Assembly (NCBI GenBank): GCA_002085445.1
Contig: NBMI01000061.1
Span: forward strand, 1 to 64,000
Direction of reading: 5' to 3'
DNA: 64,000 nucleotides
Origin: Candidatus Parabeggiatoa sp. nov. 2
Lineage (GTDB): Bacteria > Pseudomonadota > Gammaproteobacteria > Beggiatoales > Beggiatoaceae
The notes beneath the pieces were generated by a model, which saw only the letters and a list, made by a program, of their open reading frames with translations, was not told the DNA's origin and did no database searches. This document shows, piece by piece, positions 45,603-56,306 of this stretch; position 1 is the stretch's first letter; the number at the start of each line of letters is the position of its first letter. The translations under genes were made by a program, and so were the position numbers.

Positions 45603-46109
45603 GTGACGAAACCAAACGTAGGAATTGTCATGGGCAGCGATTCCGATTTGCCCATTATGAAAGAAGCAGCAACCATGCTAGAGGAATTGGGAGTGGCTTA
45701 TGAATTAACCATTGCTTCGGCCCATCGCACCCCGGCGCGTTTATCTAATTATGCCAAAGAAGCCGAAGGCAGAGGCCTAGAAGTGATTATTGCGGGGGCC
45801 GGGGGTGCGGCCCATTTGCCAGGCGTGATTGCCGCGCTTACGCCCTTGCCGGTTATCGGCGTTCCGGTAAAAACGCCGACTTTACAAGGACTTGATTCGC
45901 TATTATCTATTGTGCAAATGCCCAGCGGTATTCCGGTTGCCACCGTTGCCATCAACGGCGCCAAAAATGCTGGCATCCTCGCGGCGCAAATTATCGGGGT
46001 AAAATCACAAGAGATTCGCAATAATGTTAAACAGTATAAGGCAAGACTAGAAAAACAGGTGACAGAAAAAGCGCAACGATTAGAAGAAGTTGGCTATGAG
46101 CAATATTAA
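45603..46109 (+). CDS. purE: N5-carboxyaminoimidazole ribonucleotide mutase
   Basis: 168 residues. Class I PurE converts N5-CAIR to CAIR in purine synthesis. [18 protein letters not shown], the signature SAHRTPARL with the catalytic His, and [27 protein letters not shown] are all present. The start is GTG 45603 ([11 protein letters not shown]); no strong ribosome site is visible. purK, the usual next gene, is absent; an intrinsic terminator follows directly. Confidence 0.96.
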   Translation: MTKPNVGIVMGSDSDLPIMKEAATMLEELGVAYELTIASAHRTPARLSNYAKEAEGRGLEVIIAGAGGAAHLPGVIAALTPLPVIGVPVKTPTLQGLDSLLSIVQMPSGIPVATVAINGAKNAGILAAQIIGVKSQEIRNNVKQYKARLEKQVTEKAQRLEEVGYEQY

Positions 46110-46145
46110 ACCTCCGAGGTTTTGAAAACATTGGAAGTTTTTATT
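46108..46145 (+). terminator. Intrinsic terminator of purE
   Basis: An AAACCTCCGAGGTTTT arm pairs imperfectly with GAAAACATTGGAAGTTT and is followed by TTATT. It is a diverged copy of the palindrome at 36954 and overlaps the purE stop codon. Confidence 0.65.
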
Positions 46146-46149
46146 ACCG

Positions 46150-47454
46150 ATTAAACAATAACTACAAGGATTATTGGCTTATGAAAGGATTTCATTGTGA
46201 AGTATTTTTGTCCTCCGGTTTTATATATAAACAATCCTTGTAGTTATTGCAGCAGCAATAGACAAGCAGGTGGGCACGGTGCCGTGAAACACGAATATTG
46301 AGCTCCTTGGTTGACAAGAAGGCTAGTACAACGGATTGTCGGAATAAACGGATTGATTAGGGGGCCATTCCTTGAAAAAGTACCCTTGACTAAAAGGAAA
46401 AAATGAATTCCTGACTCAATCCGCCTCCGAACCAATCCGTTTACACCCCCAAATCCGTTGTACTAGATATCGTTGTACTACCTCCGGACTCAACCACCCT
46501 CAGAACCAATCCGTTTACTCCTAAAAGAAGTTGTACTAGATATCGTTGTACTACCTCCGGACTCAACCACCCTCAGAACCAATCCGTTTACTCCTAAAAG
46601 AAGTTGTACTAGATATCGTTGTACTACCTCCTGACTCAACCACCCTCAAAACCAATCCGTTTACTCCTAAAAGAAGTTGTACTACCTCCTGACTCAATCA
46701 CCCTCAGAACCAATTCGTTTACTCCCCAAATCCGTTGTACTAGATATGTTGCTAGTACAACGGATTGTCGAAATAAACGGATTGATTAGGGGGCCATTCC
46801 CTAAAAAAGGGTAGTGCCCAAAAAGTAGTGATACAAAAAAATATTGTTGTTAGGCTAAACTCGCACTTTATAAAAATGGGTAGGTGGTGTTGAGAGTATT
46901 TGAACAGCCTTATTTGAGGGCCATAAAAGACTTCTGAGGTTTTCAAATTAAAGTATGGCCCTATATCGCTCACCAATACCCACAATTTTTTTATTGTTTT
47001 AGCGCCAGACTCCAAGATTAAATCCTTGCTCATAAACAATCCTTGCCGTTAACTTACAATCAACACCGACATGGATAGGAACGCCGTTAGCCCTCCTTCC
47101 CTACTAATGAAAAATGAAAAATGACTAAACCAATGATAAGTAGATAATTTGGCTATGAAGTGTCATTTTTACAAATTGATTTTCACGTCTTGCCGCGCAG
47201 AAGAGTGGCAAGACATGCTAACGTCCGGATGACTAACCACGTTTATTTGTTGATGACTCCAACATAAGAAATGGCCCGTTGCGAGTAATGAGGCGATTGG
47301 GGCAGCGTTATGTACAAGACGTGAATCGTGCCTATCTTTCCTTGTTAGAAATCCGATTTTTCCAAAAAATAGGATTTCTTTTACTCGGTGTTAGGAGGAA
47401 AGGGTGCTACAAACCTCGTTCGGCACTCTTTGTGAAATATATCCTTATTTATCA
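46150..47454. repeat. Long gene-free repeat region after purE
   Basis: One inverted pair of CTACAAGGATT copies (about 46158 and 46230); CTAGTACAACGGATTGTCGG elements (about 46323 and 46751) with AATAAACGGATTGATTAGG; the 73-bp tandem array; an ATCCGAT-family hairpin (47347-47382). Antisense frames at 46244-46435 and 46752-47039 are translated repeat. Confidence 0.82.
46461..46745 (+). repeat. 73-bp tandem repeat
   Basis: TACTAGATATCGTTGTACTA marks unit starts at 46461, 46534 and 46607 (exact 73-base period). A further shortened unit and diverged half units extend to about 46745. Units include CTCAACCACCCTCAGAACC. Confidence 0.93.
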
Positions 47455-47655
47455 GTAGGGTGGGCAAACACAAACCTGCCTGTGACCGTTTGCCCACCAT
47501 TTGTAAGTCAAGCCCCTTATTGACTCTCATCTCAAGTTGACAGACAGGTAGGCAGGGCCGAAAGCCAAGAAACCCTAACAAAGGCTCCTTTGGTTTTATT
47601 AGGGTGAGAAGGTGAGCGAAGGTTGTGTGGTTTCGCGTGGCGGAACCCACCCTAC
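47455..47655. mobile_element. MITE-like element with GTAGGGTGGG inverted ends
   Basis: 201 bases bounded by GTAGGGTGGG (47455-47464) and CCCACCCTAC (47646-47655), with an internal GGTGGGCAAAC/GTTTGCCCACC dyad (47459-47502). No transposase inside; an antisense frame across it is not a gene. It ends 17 bases from the VWA gene. Confidence 0.6.
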
Positions 47656-47672
47656 AAATCCGACGTTCGCTT

Positions 47673-48740
47673 TCACTGATTCACTCGTTGAACAAAACCA
47701 TTCCTCAGTCTGCCAAACGCATTCATTCTCAGCAGAGTCATTTGTTGGGGTTTCGGATATTCAACATCTGAGCTGACTTGCTGTTTTCCTAAGTTTTCGG
47801 CCAAGGAAAGAAATTTGTTCAGTACAATCCTATCATCGGCGAGATAAGAGGAACCTAAGCTATAACCCACATTTTCAAGCACTTTCAAATGGTTAGTGAG
47901 GCGTTTTCTGAATGTGCTGGTATCTCTCTCATAAAGATCATCAATCGCATAAAAGGTTACTTCGCTCGTCCACAATCCAATGCCATGTTCGGCGACTATT
48001 TTTGGCGGAATCTTCCCTTTGAGTTCTAATGGAAGAGTCTGTTTTTGCGTCTGTCTTGCCAAGGTGTCAACATATTGAACGGTGGCATCGCCAAAGGATT
48101 CTAAATCAGAACCTTGAGGTGTCGCGAGTTCAAACACCACCCAATAGGTATCACCTACCGCTAAATTGGGAACGAATACTCGTATTCCGTTGTCTTTGCT
48201 GACCAAATCTTCTTCGGATTCAACGCCGTATTCTCGTTCCGCCTTCTCGGCAGTGGCTTGAACTTTATCTAGTACAGCCGCTCTCGTTGCTGGATCAGTC
48301 ACCAAATCGTGCCCATAGAAGTGCAGTATGTCTATGTCTGGTTTAATGACGATTTGCATTTGCACGTTAATGGCGGCCACTTTATCGCGCCGCTTGAGTT
48401 CTTCATTCAGTGCTAAACGCACATCATTTGCTTGTGTCACAAAGGTATAAGTTCCTCCGGTAACACCTGCTAACGCGTTGAGTTCTCTAATATTGGCATC
48501 TGTTCCAAACGCGAACACGGAGAGTTTGGTATCTGTCGCCTTTTTGGAGATATTGTGACGAATTTTGTTCCAATTTTGTTCTCCAGAGGTGGGGTTGCCA
48601 TCGGAAAATAGAAAAACTTGGTTGACATGGTAACGATCTCCGTGCCGACTGATTTCTTCAAATCCAAAAGACAAGCCCATGTTGATGTCCGTGCCCCCGG
48701 TTGCCGTTAGTCCACTGATGAGTTCAGAAAAGATAAGCAA
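47673..48740 (-). pseudogene. VWA-domain protein, 5'-truncated
   Basis: 355 codons from a TTG at 48740. The remaining VWA part shows GGTDINMGLSFGFEEI (MIDAS Thr), VFLFSDGNPTSGE, and KLSVFAFGTDANIRELNALAGVTGGTYTFV, followed by a long C-terminal beta-rich region (VFELATPQGSD, PKIVAEHGIGLWTSEV). The N-terminal DxSGSM metal motif and any signal peptide are missing. The frame begins exactly where a TTTGTAGTAGGCGATTTATC repeat starts, so the 5' part was lost or displaced at the repeat. Such proteins are normally secreted or membrane-linked. Probably non-functional. Confidence 0.8.
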
Positions 48741-50635
48741 ATTTTGCCGTTTGTAGTAGGCGATTTATCGCCTAAATAAGTCCATATAATAACGGATTGA
48801 CTCAGGTAGTCAATCCGTCTTAATCAAATCCGTTCTAAAAGACAATCCTTGTCGTTATTCCGAAATCCTTGTCGTTATGACTTGTTGGCGGCCTCGCCAG
48901 ACAAATCCTAACCACGGCCTTTTTTATCGGTTAATATAAAAGCAACTACAGGGATTCGTTGCTTATGAAAGGATTATCTCGTGGCGGTGTTTGGTAAAAG
49001 CAATCTCCTAGATTCGTTGCTTATGAAAGGATTATCTCGTGCCGGTGTTTTATCCTTTTTGATCCTTGTACTAGTCTTATTTAAATAATAAGTTAGTGGC
49101 GAAAAGAATTTTTTCAATAACAACAGGGATGACTCTCGTTTGTAGTAGGCGCAGGGCGCATTCCCATTTTCCGGGTAATTAATGTAACTTATTGATTTGA
49201 TTGAACGGCCTTTCTATTCGTTAAAAGTCTATAAATAAATAACTTATAAAAATTACAGGTTTGGAAAGCGCCTACTACAAACTTAGGCGCTAAACAACTC
49301 CTACTAACTTAGGCGCTAAAGCGCCTACTACAAACTTTAGGCACTTAGGCGTTGACGCTTTTTTAGAGACTTTTTTCTATAGACTTAGGCGCTAAAGCAC
49401 CTACTACAAACTTAGGCGCTAAAGCACCTACAAACTTAGGCGCTAAAGCACCTACTACAAACGCAAGGCGCTAAAGCACCTACTACAAACGCAAGGCGCT
49501 AAAGCACCTACTACAAACATTTGAGTTTAGAAGGAATTTATCAGAAACGCCAGTCTATCTAATAACAGATTGATTCAGGTAGTCAATCCGTCTTAATCAA
49601 ATCCGTTCTAAAAGACAATCCTTGTCGTTATTCCGAAATCCTTGTCGTTATGACTACTTGTTGGCGGCCTCGCCAGACAAATCCTAACCACGGCCTTTTT
49701 TATCGGTTAATATAAAAGCAACTACAAGGATTCGTTATAATAAAGGATTAGATCGTGGCGATGTTTGGTAAAAGCAACTACAGCAACTACAAGGATTCGT
49801 TATAATAACGGATTAGATCGTGGCGGTGTTTGGTAAAAACAACTACAGCAACTACAAGGATTCGTTATAATAACGGATTAGATCGTGCCGGTGTTTTATC
49901 CTTTTTGATCCTTGTACTAGTCTTATTTAAATAAGTTAGTGGCGAAAAGGATTTTTTCAATAACAACATGGATGGCTCTCGTTTGTAGTAGGCGCTTTAG
50001 CGCCTAAGTCAATAATAAACGTGTAAGCGCCCAAGTTTAAATGTTTGTAGTAGGCGCTTTAGCGCCTAAGTAATAAACATGCAAGCGCCCAAGTTAATAT
50101 GTTTGTAGTAGGCGCTTTAGCGCCCAAATCAATAATAAACGTGTAAGCGCCTAAGTTTATCTTAAAGTTTATAGTCTTTAGCATCGTTTGTAGTAGGCGC
50201 AGGGCGCATTCCCATTTTCCGGGTAATTAATGTAACTTATTGATTTGACTGAACGGCCTTTCTATTCGTTAAAAATATATAAATCAATAACTTATAAAAA
50301 TTACCTGTTTGGAAGGCGCTAAACAACTCCTACTAACTTTAGGCACTTAGGCGTTGACGCTTTTTTAGAGACTTTTTTTCTATAGACTAAGGCGCTAAAG
50401 CGCCTACTACAAACTTGCTTAGGCGCTGACGCTTTTTTAGAGACTTTTTTCTATAGACTTAGGCGCTAAAGCGCCTACTACAAACTTAGGCGCTAAAGCA
50501 CCTACTACAAACTTAGGCGCTAAAGCGCCTACTACATACAAACTTAGGCGCTAAAGCGCCTAAACGCCTACTACAAACTATAGAATTCGCCAACCTGGCC
50601 CTCAAAAAATGAAAAATGAAGATTTTTTCATTTTT
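48741..50635. repeat. 1.9-kb repeat field containing a duplicated segment
   Basis: A segment beginning near 48795 recurs from about 49568 (offset 773 bases at CAGGTAGTCAATCC), with more shared blocks at 49076/49914 and 49147/50197. The rest is AGGCGCTTTAGCGCCT hairpins in both orientations and CTACAAGG-family units. The blocks from about 49190 and 50220 also carry a GTAACTTATTGATTT inverted element. No gene found. Confidence 0.9.
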
Positions 50636-51781
50636 TTAGGCCAATATTGCCGGCAACTCCTTAGTCAGCGCCGTTTTCTCTGCCACCTTCGCTCCCGTTA
50701 ACACAAATCCGCTCAATTGCTGCGACGGCGTATAAAACAAAGCCTTAATATCTTTGCCTTCTCCGTCGATTTGCCATTCTCCTTCAAGGCCAACCGCTGG
50801 CGGCGATACCACAAGAGGACAGGCTGGCGTTTTCACCACCACTGGCATCGCCGGATAAGTCACCGCGGTGAGTTGCCTCGCTAACGTTTTTGCCAGCGCA
50901 CGCCCGGCACTCATCAACGGCATCACAAACGGCAATACCAAACCTTCAACTTCGGCGCAATCACCGAGCGCGTAAACATCATCGGCACTGGTTTTTAAAA
51001 AGCGATCCACTACAACCCCGCGATTCACCGACAAATTGGCCGCTTTTGCCAACTCGGTGCGCGGCCGCAAACCAATCGCCGATAGCACCACATATGTTTC
51101 TAACACGCTCTCATCACTGAGCGTTAAACGATAACCGCTATCGGCCGAATCGACGCTTTTGACCGCTTTTTCAAAATACAAGCTAACGCCTAACTCCTGC
51201 AAAGCCTGTTGCACTGCATGCCCGACGGCCTCTGGCACCAGCCGCCCTAACGCATTTGGTGCAATATCAATCAACGTTACCGAAAAACCCGCTGGCTGCA
51301 AATCGTTGGCAAACTCACAACCGATTAAGCCCGCCCCCATAACGACGACTCGTTTAGCGCCTTCCAACGCGGCGCGAAAGCGGCCATAGTCACCTAAGTC
51401 ATTGACGTGTAACACTTTATCCGCGGCATTCCCGGCCAATGGGATGCGTATCGGATCCGCGCCCCACGCTAACACTAATTGGCTGTAGTCAAAGCGCTTA
51501 TCGCCGGCATAAATGGCATGTTCGGAAGGCGCGATTTGAGTGACTTGCGTCTGAGTTAATATCTCAGCATTAAGTTGCTCAACCATTTTAGTGACGGGCA
51601 TTGTCACCAAAGTCTCTGGCGTTTTCTTCTGAGCAAACGCATTGGACAACATCGGCTTAGAATAAAAATGGCCGTCGTCGGTAGTGATGAATCGCAAAGG
51701 GCTTTCTTTGTCAAGTTTGCGAAACTCGCGCGCAACGGTATAAGCGGCTAAGCCGGTGCCAATAAAAGTAATAGGTTGCAT
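50636..51781 (-). CDS. Rubredoxin-NAD(P)+ reductase-like FAD protein
   Basis: 381 residues of the two-dinucleotide-binding flavoprotein fold. FAD site FIGTGLAAYTVAREFRKLD at the N-terminus, NAD(P) site VVVMGAGLIGCEFAND (GAGLIG 149-154), and VYALGDCAEV (about 270-279) closing the FAD pocket. The proximal HFYSKPMLSNAFAQ and the C-terminal small domain match rubredoxin reductases, which pass electrons from NADH to rubredoxin, for example for oxygen or superoxide defence. No rubredoxin gene adjoins it, so the partner is inferred. ATG 51781 is supported by homology; a weak AGAGAA lies upstream. Confidence 0.85.
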   Translation of the reverse strand: MQPITFIGTGLAAYTVAREFRKLDKESPLRFITTDDGHFYSKPMLSNAFAQKKTPETLVTMPVTKMVEQLNAEILTQTQVTQIAPSEHAIYAGDKRFDYSQLVLAWGADPIRIPLAGNAADKVLHVNDLGDYGRFRAALEGAKRVVVMGAGLIGCEFANDLQPAGFSVTLIDIAPNALGRLVPEAVGHAVQQALQELGVSLYFEKAVKSVDSADSGYRLTLSDESVLETYVVLSAIGLRPRTELAKAANLSVNRGVVVDRFLKTSADDVYALGDCAEVEGLVLPFVMPLMSAGRALAKTLARQLTAVTYPAMPVVVKTPACPLVVSPPAVGLEGEWQIDGEGKDIKALFYTPSQQLSGFVLTGAKVAEKTALTKELPAILA

Positions 51782-52588
51782 GTGATTATTTTCTCTTTTA
51801 TCAATGATCAGTTTATCAATGATCAGTTTATCAATGATCAGTTATCATTGAACAGGAGTCCAAACTTTAGTTTGCAGGAGTCCAAACTTTAGTTTGGCAG
51901 GGTGAAAGCGAAAATTTTTCGCGCGTATCTACCAGATTAACAAAGTTTTTTATTACGCTGACGCTAATCGGCCCCCTACAACCGCATAATGCCACTTTAC
52001 CGTGCCGGTTATGAGGGATAGAATGCCATATTATTTTATATAGAGTTTCAGATAATTATTTTCAAAAAATAAACCTCAGAATAAATTCTGAGGCTAACAG
52101 CTAAAGTAGGCTAAAGCCTACTAACCCTTTAAGCCATAGTACCCTTTAGGGTACTTTAGCTATTAGACAATGTTGGCTTGCTGTTTTGAAAAACTCTAGA
52201 ACTTTTTTAGAATTAAGAGGATTGAAAAAATGACAGTACAACGAATTACGCGGATAAACGAATTTAATACCACGAAACTTCGTCTTGATCCTCCAAGATT
52301 GCTACTAAACGAATTTAGTACAAGTAATGCGAATTAAGGGTTGAATTGAATCATAAAAAATCAATGGCATTTAGTACAACGAATTACGCGGATAAACGAA
52401 TGGCCGTACAACGAAACTTCGTCTTGATCCGCCAATATTGCTACTAAACGAATTGAGTACAGATAAAATTTGACTTTTATCAATCCTTATTTTAAGCATA
52501 ATCATCGCCATCGTTATTAGCTTTCGTGCCCGGAAAATGGAAATGCGCCCTAACTCAAAGTCTGTCGAATAAATGGGAGACACCCAAA
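51782..52588. other. Intergenic repeats upstream of the reductases
   Basis: Three ATGATCAGTTTATCA-type tandem units (about 51803-51845), GTCCAAACTTTAGTTTG dyads (51857-51899), an AGTAGGCTAAAGCCTACT hairpin (about 52103), a CCCTTTAGGG hairpin (about 52142), a direct repeat with ACAACGAATTACGCGGATAAACGAAT (about 52238 and 52376) and an AATGCGAATTAAGGG element end (52327). Confidence 0.75.
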
Positions 52589-53623
52589 ATGAATAACGCT
52601 ACATTCAAAGCCCTGTGGGTTACAGAAACCCCGGCCGAAAATTCTCCGCCAACCAAAACAGTCCACGATAGAATTTATCAACGTACCGTCATTGAACGCA
52701 ATATCAATGACTTACCGGCGGGCGATCTACTGATTAAAGTCATCTATTCTTCACTCAATTATAAAGATGCCCTGTCTGCGGAAGGCCATAAAGGTGTCAC
52801 GCGCCAATATCCTCACACACCCGGCATTGATGCCGCTGGTATAGTCGCTCAAAGTAACTGTACCGATTTTAAAGAAGGCCAAAAAGTGCTAGTCACCGGT
52901 TATGATTTGGGCATGAATACCGCCGGTGGATTTGCCGAATATATCCGTGTGCCAGCAGCCTGGGTGATGAAATTGCCCAAAAATCTTAGCTTACAAGAAA
53001 GCATGATTTACGGCACGGCCGGTTTTACGGCCGCGTTATCAATTTTTAAATTACAACATTCTGGCTTAAAACCCGAGCAAGGTGAAGTTTTAGTGACAGG
53101 CGCGACTGGTGGTGTCGGCAGCATCGCGGTGGCACTGTTGGCAAAATTAGGCTTTTCTGTTATCGCGGCAACGGGCAAAACACAGTCCCATGATTTTCTA
53201 CGCCAATTAGGTGCCAAAGAAGTAATTGGACGCGACACATTACAAGATAAGAGCAAACGTCCGATGCTCAAGGGACGTTGGGCCGGTGTTTTGGATACCG
53301 TCGGTGGAAATATCCTAGCCACCGCCCTCAAATCGACTCAGTATGGTGGACATATTTCCTGCTGCGGCTTAGTGGCTTCGGCCGAATTTTCCACCAGCGT
53401 CTTTCCGTTTATTCTTCGCGGAATCAATCTGTTAGGCGTGGATTCCGTCGAATATCCGATGACAAGCCGTTCACGCCTCTGGCAACTCATCGCCAATGAG
53501 TGGAAAATAGAGTCCTTGCAACAATTGATGATTGAATGTGACTTAACTACGCTGAATACTACTTATATCGACAAAATTTTGCAAGGACAAATACAAGGAC
53601 GTGTTGTCGTCAAGCCATACTGA
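52589..53623 (+). CDS. YhdH/YhfP-family quinone oxidoreductase (AcuI-like)
   Basis: 344 residues of the zinc-free MDR superfamily. LIKVIYSSLNYKDALSAEGHKGVTRQYPHTPGIDAAGIV and GYDLGMNTAGGFAEY are the family signatures. The NADPH site is VLVTGATGGVGSIAVALLAKLGF. The closest known member type is acrylyl-CoA reductase AcuI, which makes propionyl-CoA, but several enals and quinones are possible substrates. ATG 52589 has GGGAG upstream and matches the family start; the frame from 52526 is not needed. A terminator follows. Cytoplasmic. Confidence 0.92.
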   Translation: MNNATFKALWVTETPAENSPPTKTVHDRIYQRTVIERNINDLPAGDLLIKVIYSSLNYKDALSAEGHKGVTRQYPHTPGIDAAGIVAQSNCTDFKEGQKVLVTGYDLGMNTAGGFAEYIRVPAAWVMKLPKNLSLQESMIYGTAGFTAALSIFKLQHSGLKPEQGEVLVTGATGGVGSIAVALLAKLGFSVIAATGKTQSHDFLRQLGAKEVIGRDTLQDKSKRPMLKGRWAGVLDTVGGNILATALKSTQYGGHISCCGLVASAEFSTSVFPFILRGINLLGVDSVEYPMTSRSRLWQLIANEWKIESLQQLMIECDLTTLNTTYIDKILQGQIQGRVVVKPY

Positions 53624-53651
53624 AAGTACAACGGATTTGGGGAGACCATTG

Positions 53652-53694
53652 AGAAATCCGATTTTTCAAAAAAATAGGATTTCTTTTCATAAAG
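53652..53694 (+). terminator. ATCCGAT-family hairpin terminator
   Basis: An AGAAATCCGATTTTT arm pairs with AAAAATAGGATTTCT (one mismatch) and is followed by TTTTC, 28 bases after the oxidoreductase stop. Relatives lie at about 29613, 47347, 59718 and 63659. Confidence 0.7.
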
Positions 53695-53736
53695 AATGTC
53701 CAACTTTGTCTAACTTTTTAGGAACAGCATAAACAG

Positions 53737-55881
53737 ATGTCATTACCCACCTTCATGCAAAAAGGCCTCTCGGCCTTACTCAAAGTCGTCAAACTAACCG
53801 ATCCATCAACTATCAGCCAAGCCGTCACCACCCTTGAACAGCATTTCACCTTAACCACCGACGAAATTGCTCAGGCCTACCAACAAAGCTACGAATCGGC
53901 CCTCAAGGCCCTCGTTGTCGGCCTGAGTCAAGCGTCTGTTTTCGACGCCAAAGTTATAAAAGAATTTGCCGAGCAAATTATCCCCAACTACCTGCAACCC
54001 TTTGCCGCCCAACAAGGACTGCAAGGCTCCGCGTTGCAACAATTCTGCACCGATACAATTGCCAACTGTCAGGCCTTAATCCCGCACAAAGCATTACTGT
54101 TTCAAGGCGACCAAACTCAACTCAGCGAAACCGAATTAGCGGCCCTCATTACTGACACCGATTCTCTGTCTATCACAGAACTCGTGTTAGAACAATTGCG
54201 TCGCCTAAAACCCACGCGCCCTTATTTATTAGATGACCAATTTGTTGCCTTTCTCCGCCATAATGATCTACTAGGCACCGCCATTCTGTTTTTCCTACAT
54301 GAACAACTTCGCCAAGAACCACGAGTAGAAACCACGCTAGCGGCCCTACAAAGACAAGGCTTATGGCAAGATGTCCGTGACATCAAAGATTCCCTCAAGC
54401 AACTGATGACACGCCTTGACTTATCGGAGCAAATCAAGCCCAGTGACGAATTGACTCACCACAACCGCGACAGCCTCAAAGCGATTACGGAAACGGCCCT
54501 CAAATTAAAACAATTGCCCACCAATAATCCTCAATATAGCCAATTAGTTATCATGGGCGGCAGTGCCCTGTCTTCAACCGGCGCATTACCAGAGGCCGAA
54601 AATTTCTTTACCCAAGCGCAATACATTGCCCGAACCGACAATGACAGAGGATTAGCCGCTTTTAATCTGTTTCAACTCCGAGTACGAAGCCGAGACTTTG
54701 AACCAGCCTTAACCGCCTTGCAAGAAGCGATTAAAATCAATCCACACCGATACGCGTTACATGATATAGATAAATATCCCATTGAACGGATTTTAGGTGC
54801 AGGTGGCATGGGCTGCGTCTTTCTGTGTCAACACAAATTGCGAAAACAACGAGTCGTCGTCAAATGCTTTTGGGAACATAGCAAAGGAACGGCTGAACAA
54901 GTCTTTAAAGAAGCCTTTGCCATGAGTGACATCGCCAGTGAATATGTTCCGGCACCGTTAGATTATGGCTACGTCGATGCTGCCAAACAAGAACGCGCCT
55001 TTTTTGTCACCCAATATATTGACGGCGCAATAGACGGCGAAACTTGGTTAAAACAACATGGCAAATTGGATTTAGAAGAAGGCCTACAAGTCGGCCTACA
55101 AATCGCCAAAGGCCTACAAGCTGCTCATGCCGCTGGCATTCTACATTTAGACTTAAAACCCGCTAATATTTTGTTGAAAAAAACCTCCGAGGTTTCCAAC
55201 CTCTCGGATATCTCGGTGAAAATTATCGACTTTGGCCTCTCGCAAGTCGCCTCCCCGTTGCAACAACAACTTGTTAGCCAACAGACACACAAAACTCAAC
55301 TCAGCCTACTTGGACAAGCTGTATTTGGAACACTCGATTATGCCGCCCCAGAACAACAAGGCTTTAAACAATATGGTGAACCCAGTGCCAAAAGCGATGT
55401 TTTTGCATTTGGAGCCACGCTGTATCGCCTGCTCACCAATGAAAGTCCGCGCAAACTCAACCCAAAACGATTAGCGAATGCGCCAGAATTATTTGAGTTA
55501 CTCTGTGACTGCGTTGAAGAAGCACCAGCGCACCGGCCCTCGATAGCAGAAATAATCAACAAACTCCAAGCCTTACAAAAACAGATTAAGCCATCTCAAC
55601 GAGAGAAAGAACAACCGGATGAAGAACTAGAAAAGCTACTTGAAATAGCCCGAAAGAAATACGAACAAAACCCGTTATCCTATTTATCTTACCTTCATCA
55701 CTCTGACGACGAAACCTCTAAAGACAACATTCCAGTTGCCTGTCCATACTGCGACACGGTATTCGCAGTCACACAAGATGGCGGTACCAAATGCCCAAAC
55801 TGCCACTGGGACTTTGAAATTGACGATGACGGTGATGTCATTTCACTCTACGAAGACGAAAATGACGACAAACGTTTGTAG
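53737..55881 (+). CDS. Ser/Thr kinase with novel helical N-terminal half and C-terminal zinc ribbon
   Basis: 714 residues, a paralogue of the protein at 18970-21432 but shorter in the helical part. The N-terminal half (1-~340) has no family I recognise. A TPR-like unit (FEPALTALQEAIKINPHRYALHDI) leads into the kinase: LGAGGMGCVF, VVVKCFW, HLDLKPAN and an intact DFG (Asp498). The segment between catalytic loop and DFG contains an insert (TSEVSNLSDI) encoded by the AAACCTCCGAGGTTT palindrome (about 55186). The C-terminus carries a zinc ribbon (C669, C672, C686, C689) and an acidic tail. The stop TAG comes from a TTTGTAG repeat. Probably an active cytoplasmic kinase. Confidence 0.88.
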   Translation: MSLPTFMQKGLSALLKVVKLTDPSTISQAVTTLEQHFTLTTDEIAQAYQQSYESALKALVVGLSQASVFDAKVIKEFAEQIIPNYLQPFAAQQGLQGSALQQFCTDTIANCQALIPHKALLFQGDQTQLSETELAALITDTDSLSITELVLEQLRRLKPTRPYLLDDQFVAFLRHNDLLGTAILFFLHEQLRQEPRVETTLAALQRQGLWQDVRDIKDSLKQLMTRLDLSEQIKPSDELTHHNRDSLKAITETALKLKQLPTNNPQYSQLVIMGGSALSSTGALPEAENFFTQAQYIARTDNDRGLAAFNLFQLRVRSRDFEPALTALQEAIKINPHRYALHDIDKYPIERILGAGGMGCVFLCQHKLRKQRVVVKCFWEHSKGTAEQVFKEAFAMSDIASEYVPAPLDYGYVDAAKQERAFFVTQYIDGAIDGETWLKQHGKLDLEEGLQVGLQIAKGLQAAHAAGILHLDLKPANILLKKTSEVSNLSDISVKIIDFGLSQVASPLQQQLVSQQTHKTQLSLLGQAVFGTLDYAAPEQQGFKQYGEPSAKSDVFAFGATLYRLLTNESPRKLNPKRLANAPELFELLCDCVEEAPAHRPSIAEIINKLQALQKQIKPSQREKEQPDEELEKLLEIARKKYEQNPLSYLSYLHHSDDETSKDNIPVACPYCDTVFAVTQDGGTKCPNCHWDFEIDDDGDVISLYEDENDDKRL

Positions 55882-56306
55882 TCGTTGCAAAAGCCAACTT
55901 AAGTTTGTAGTAGTTGCTTTAGCAACTTAATGTTTGTAGTAGTCGCTTTAGCGACTAAATGTTTGTAGTAGTTGCTTTAGCAACCTATCGTTTGTAGTAG
56001 TCGCTTTAGCGACTAAATGTTTGTAGTTGCTTTAGCAACTTAAGTTTGTAGTTGCTTTAGCAACTAAAGGAAGGCGATAAATCGCCTACTACAAACGGGA
56101 AGAATAGAGTTGTTGCGTTATATACTGAACAAGGTCGCTTTTCTGTCATGTCTCATCCCGACGAGACTCTGAATGACAAAAGTGCAAATTATGCCCATGT
56201 TGATAATGTGAAAAAGCCCTTGTGCTTTGGGGCTTTTCTGTCAGAAGTTGTGAGGGTGGGCAACACGTTGCCACCTTATCCGGTTGATATACCCATTTTC
56301 AAAGCA
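55882..56306. repeat. AGTTGCTTTAGCAACT / AGTCGCTTTAGCGACT hairpins
   Basis: At least seven hairpins in tandem (55905-56095) whose stems differ by paired changes (GTTGC/GCAAC against GTCGC/GCGAC), then GGCGATAAATCGCC. A plus-strand frame near 56148-56393 overlaps the opposite gene and is not supported. Confidence 0.88.

Noticed and set aside
47381-47650. 89-codon minus-strand gene
   Set aside because: Lies almost wholly in the GTAGGGTGGG-flanked MITE-like element and shows only its translated sequence.
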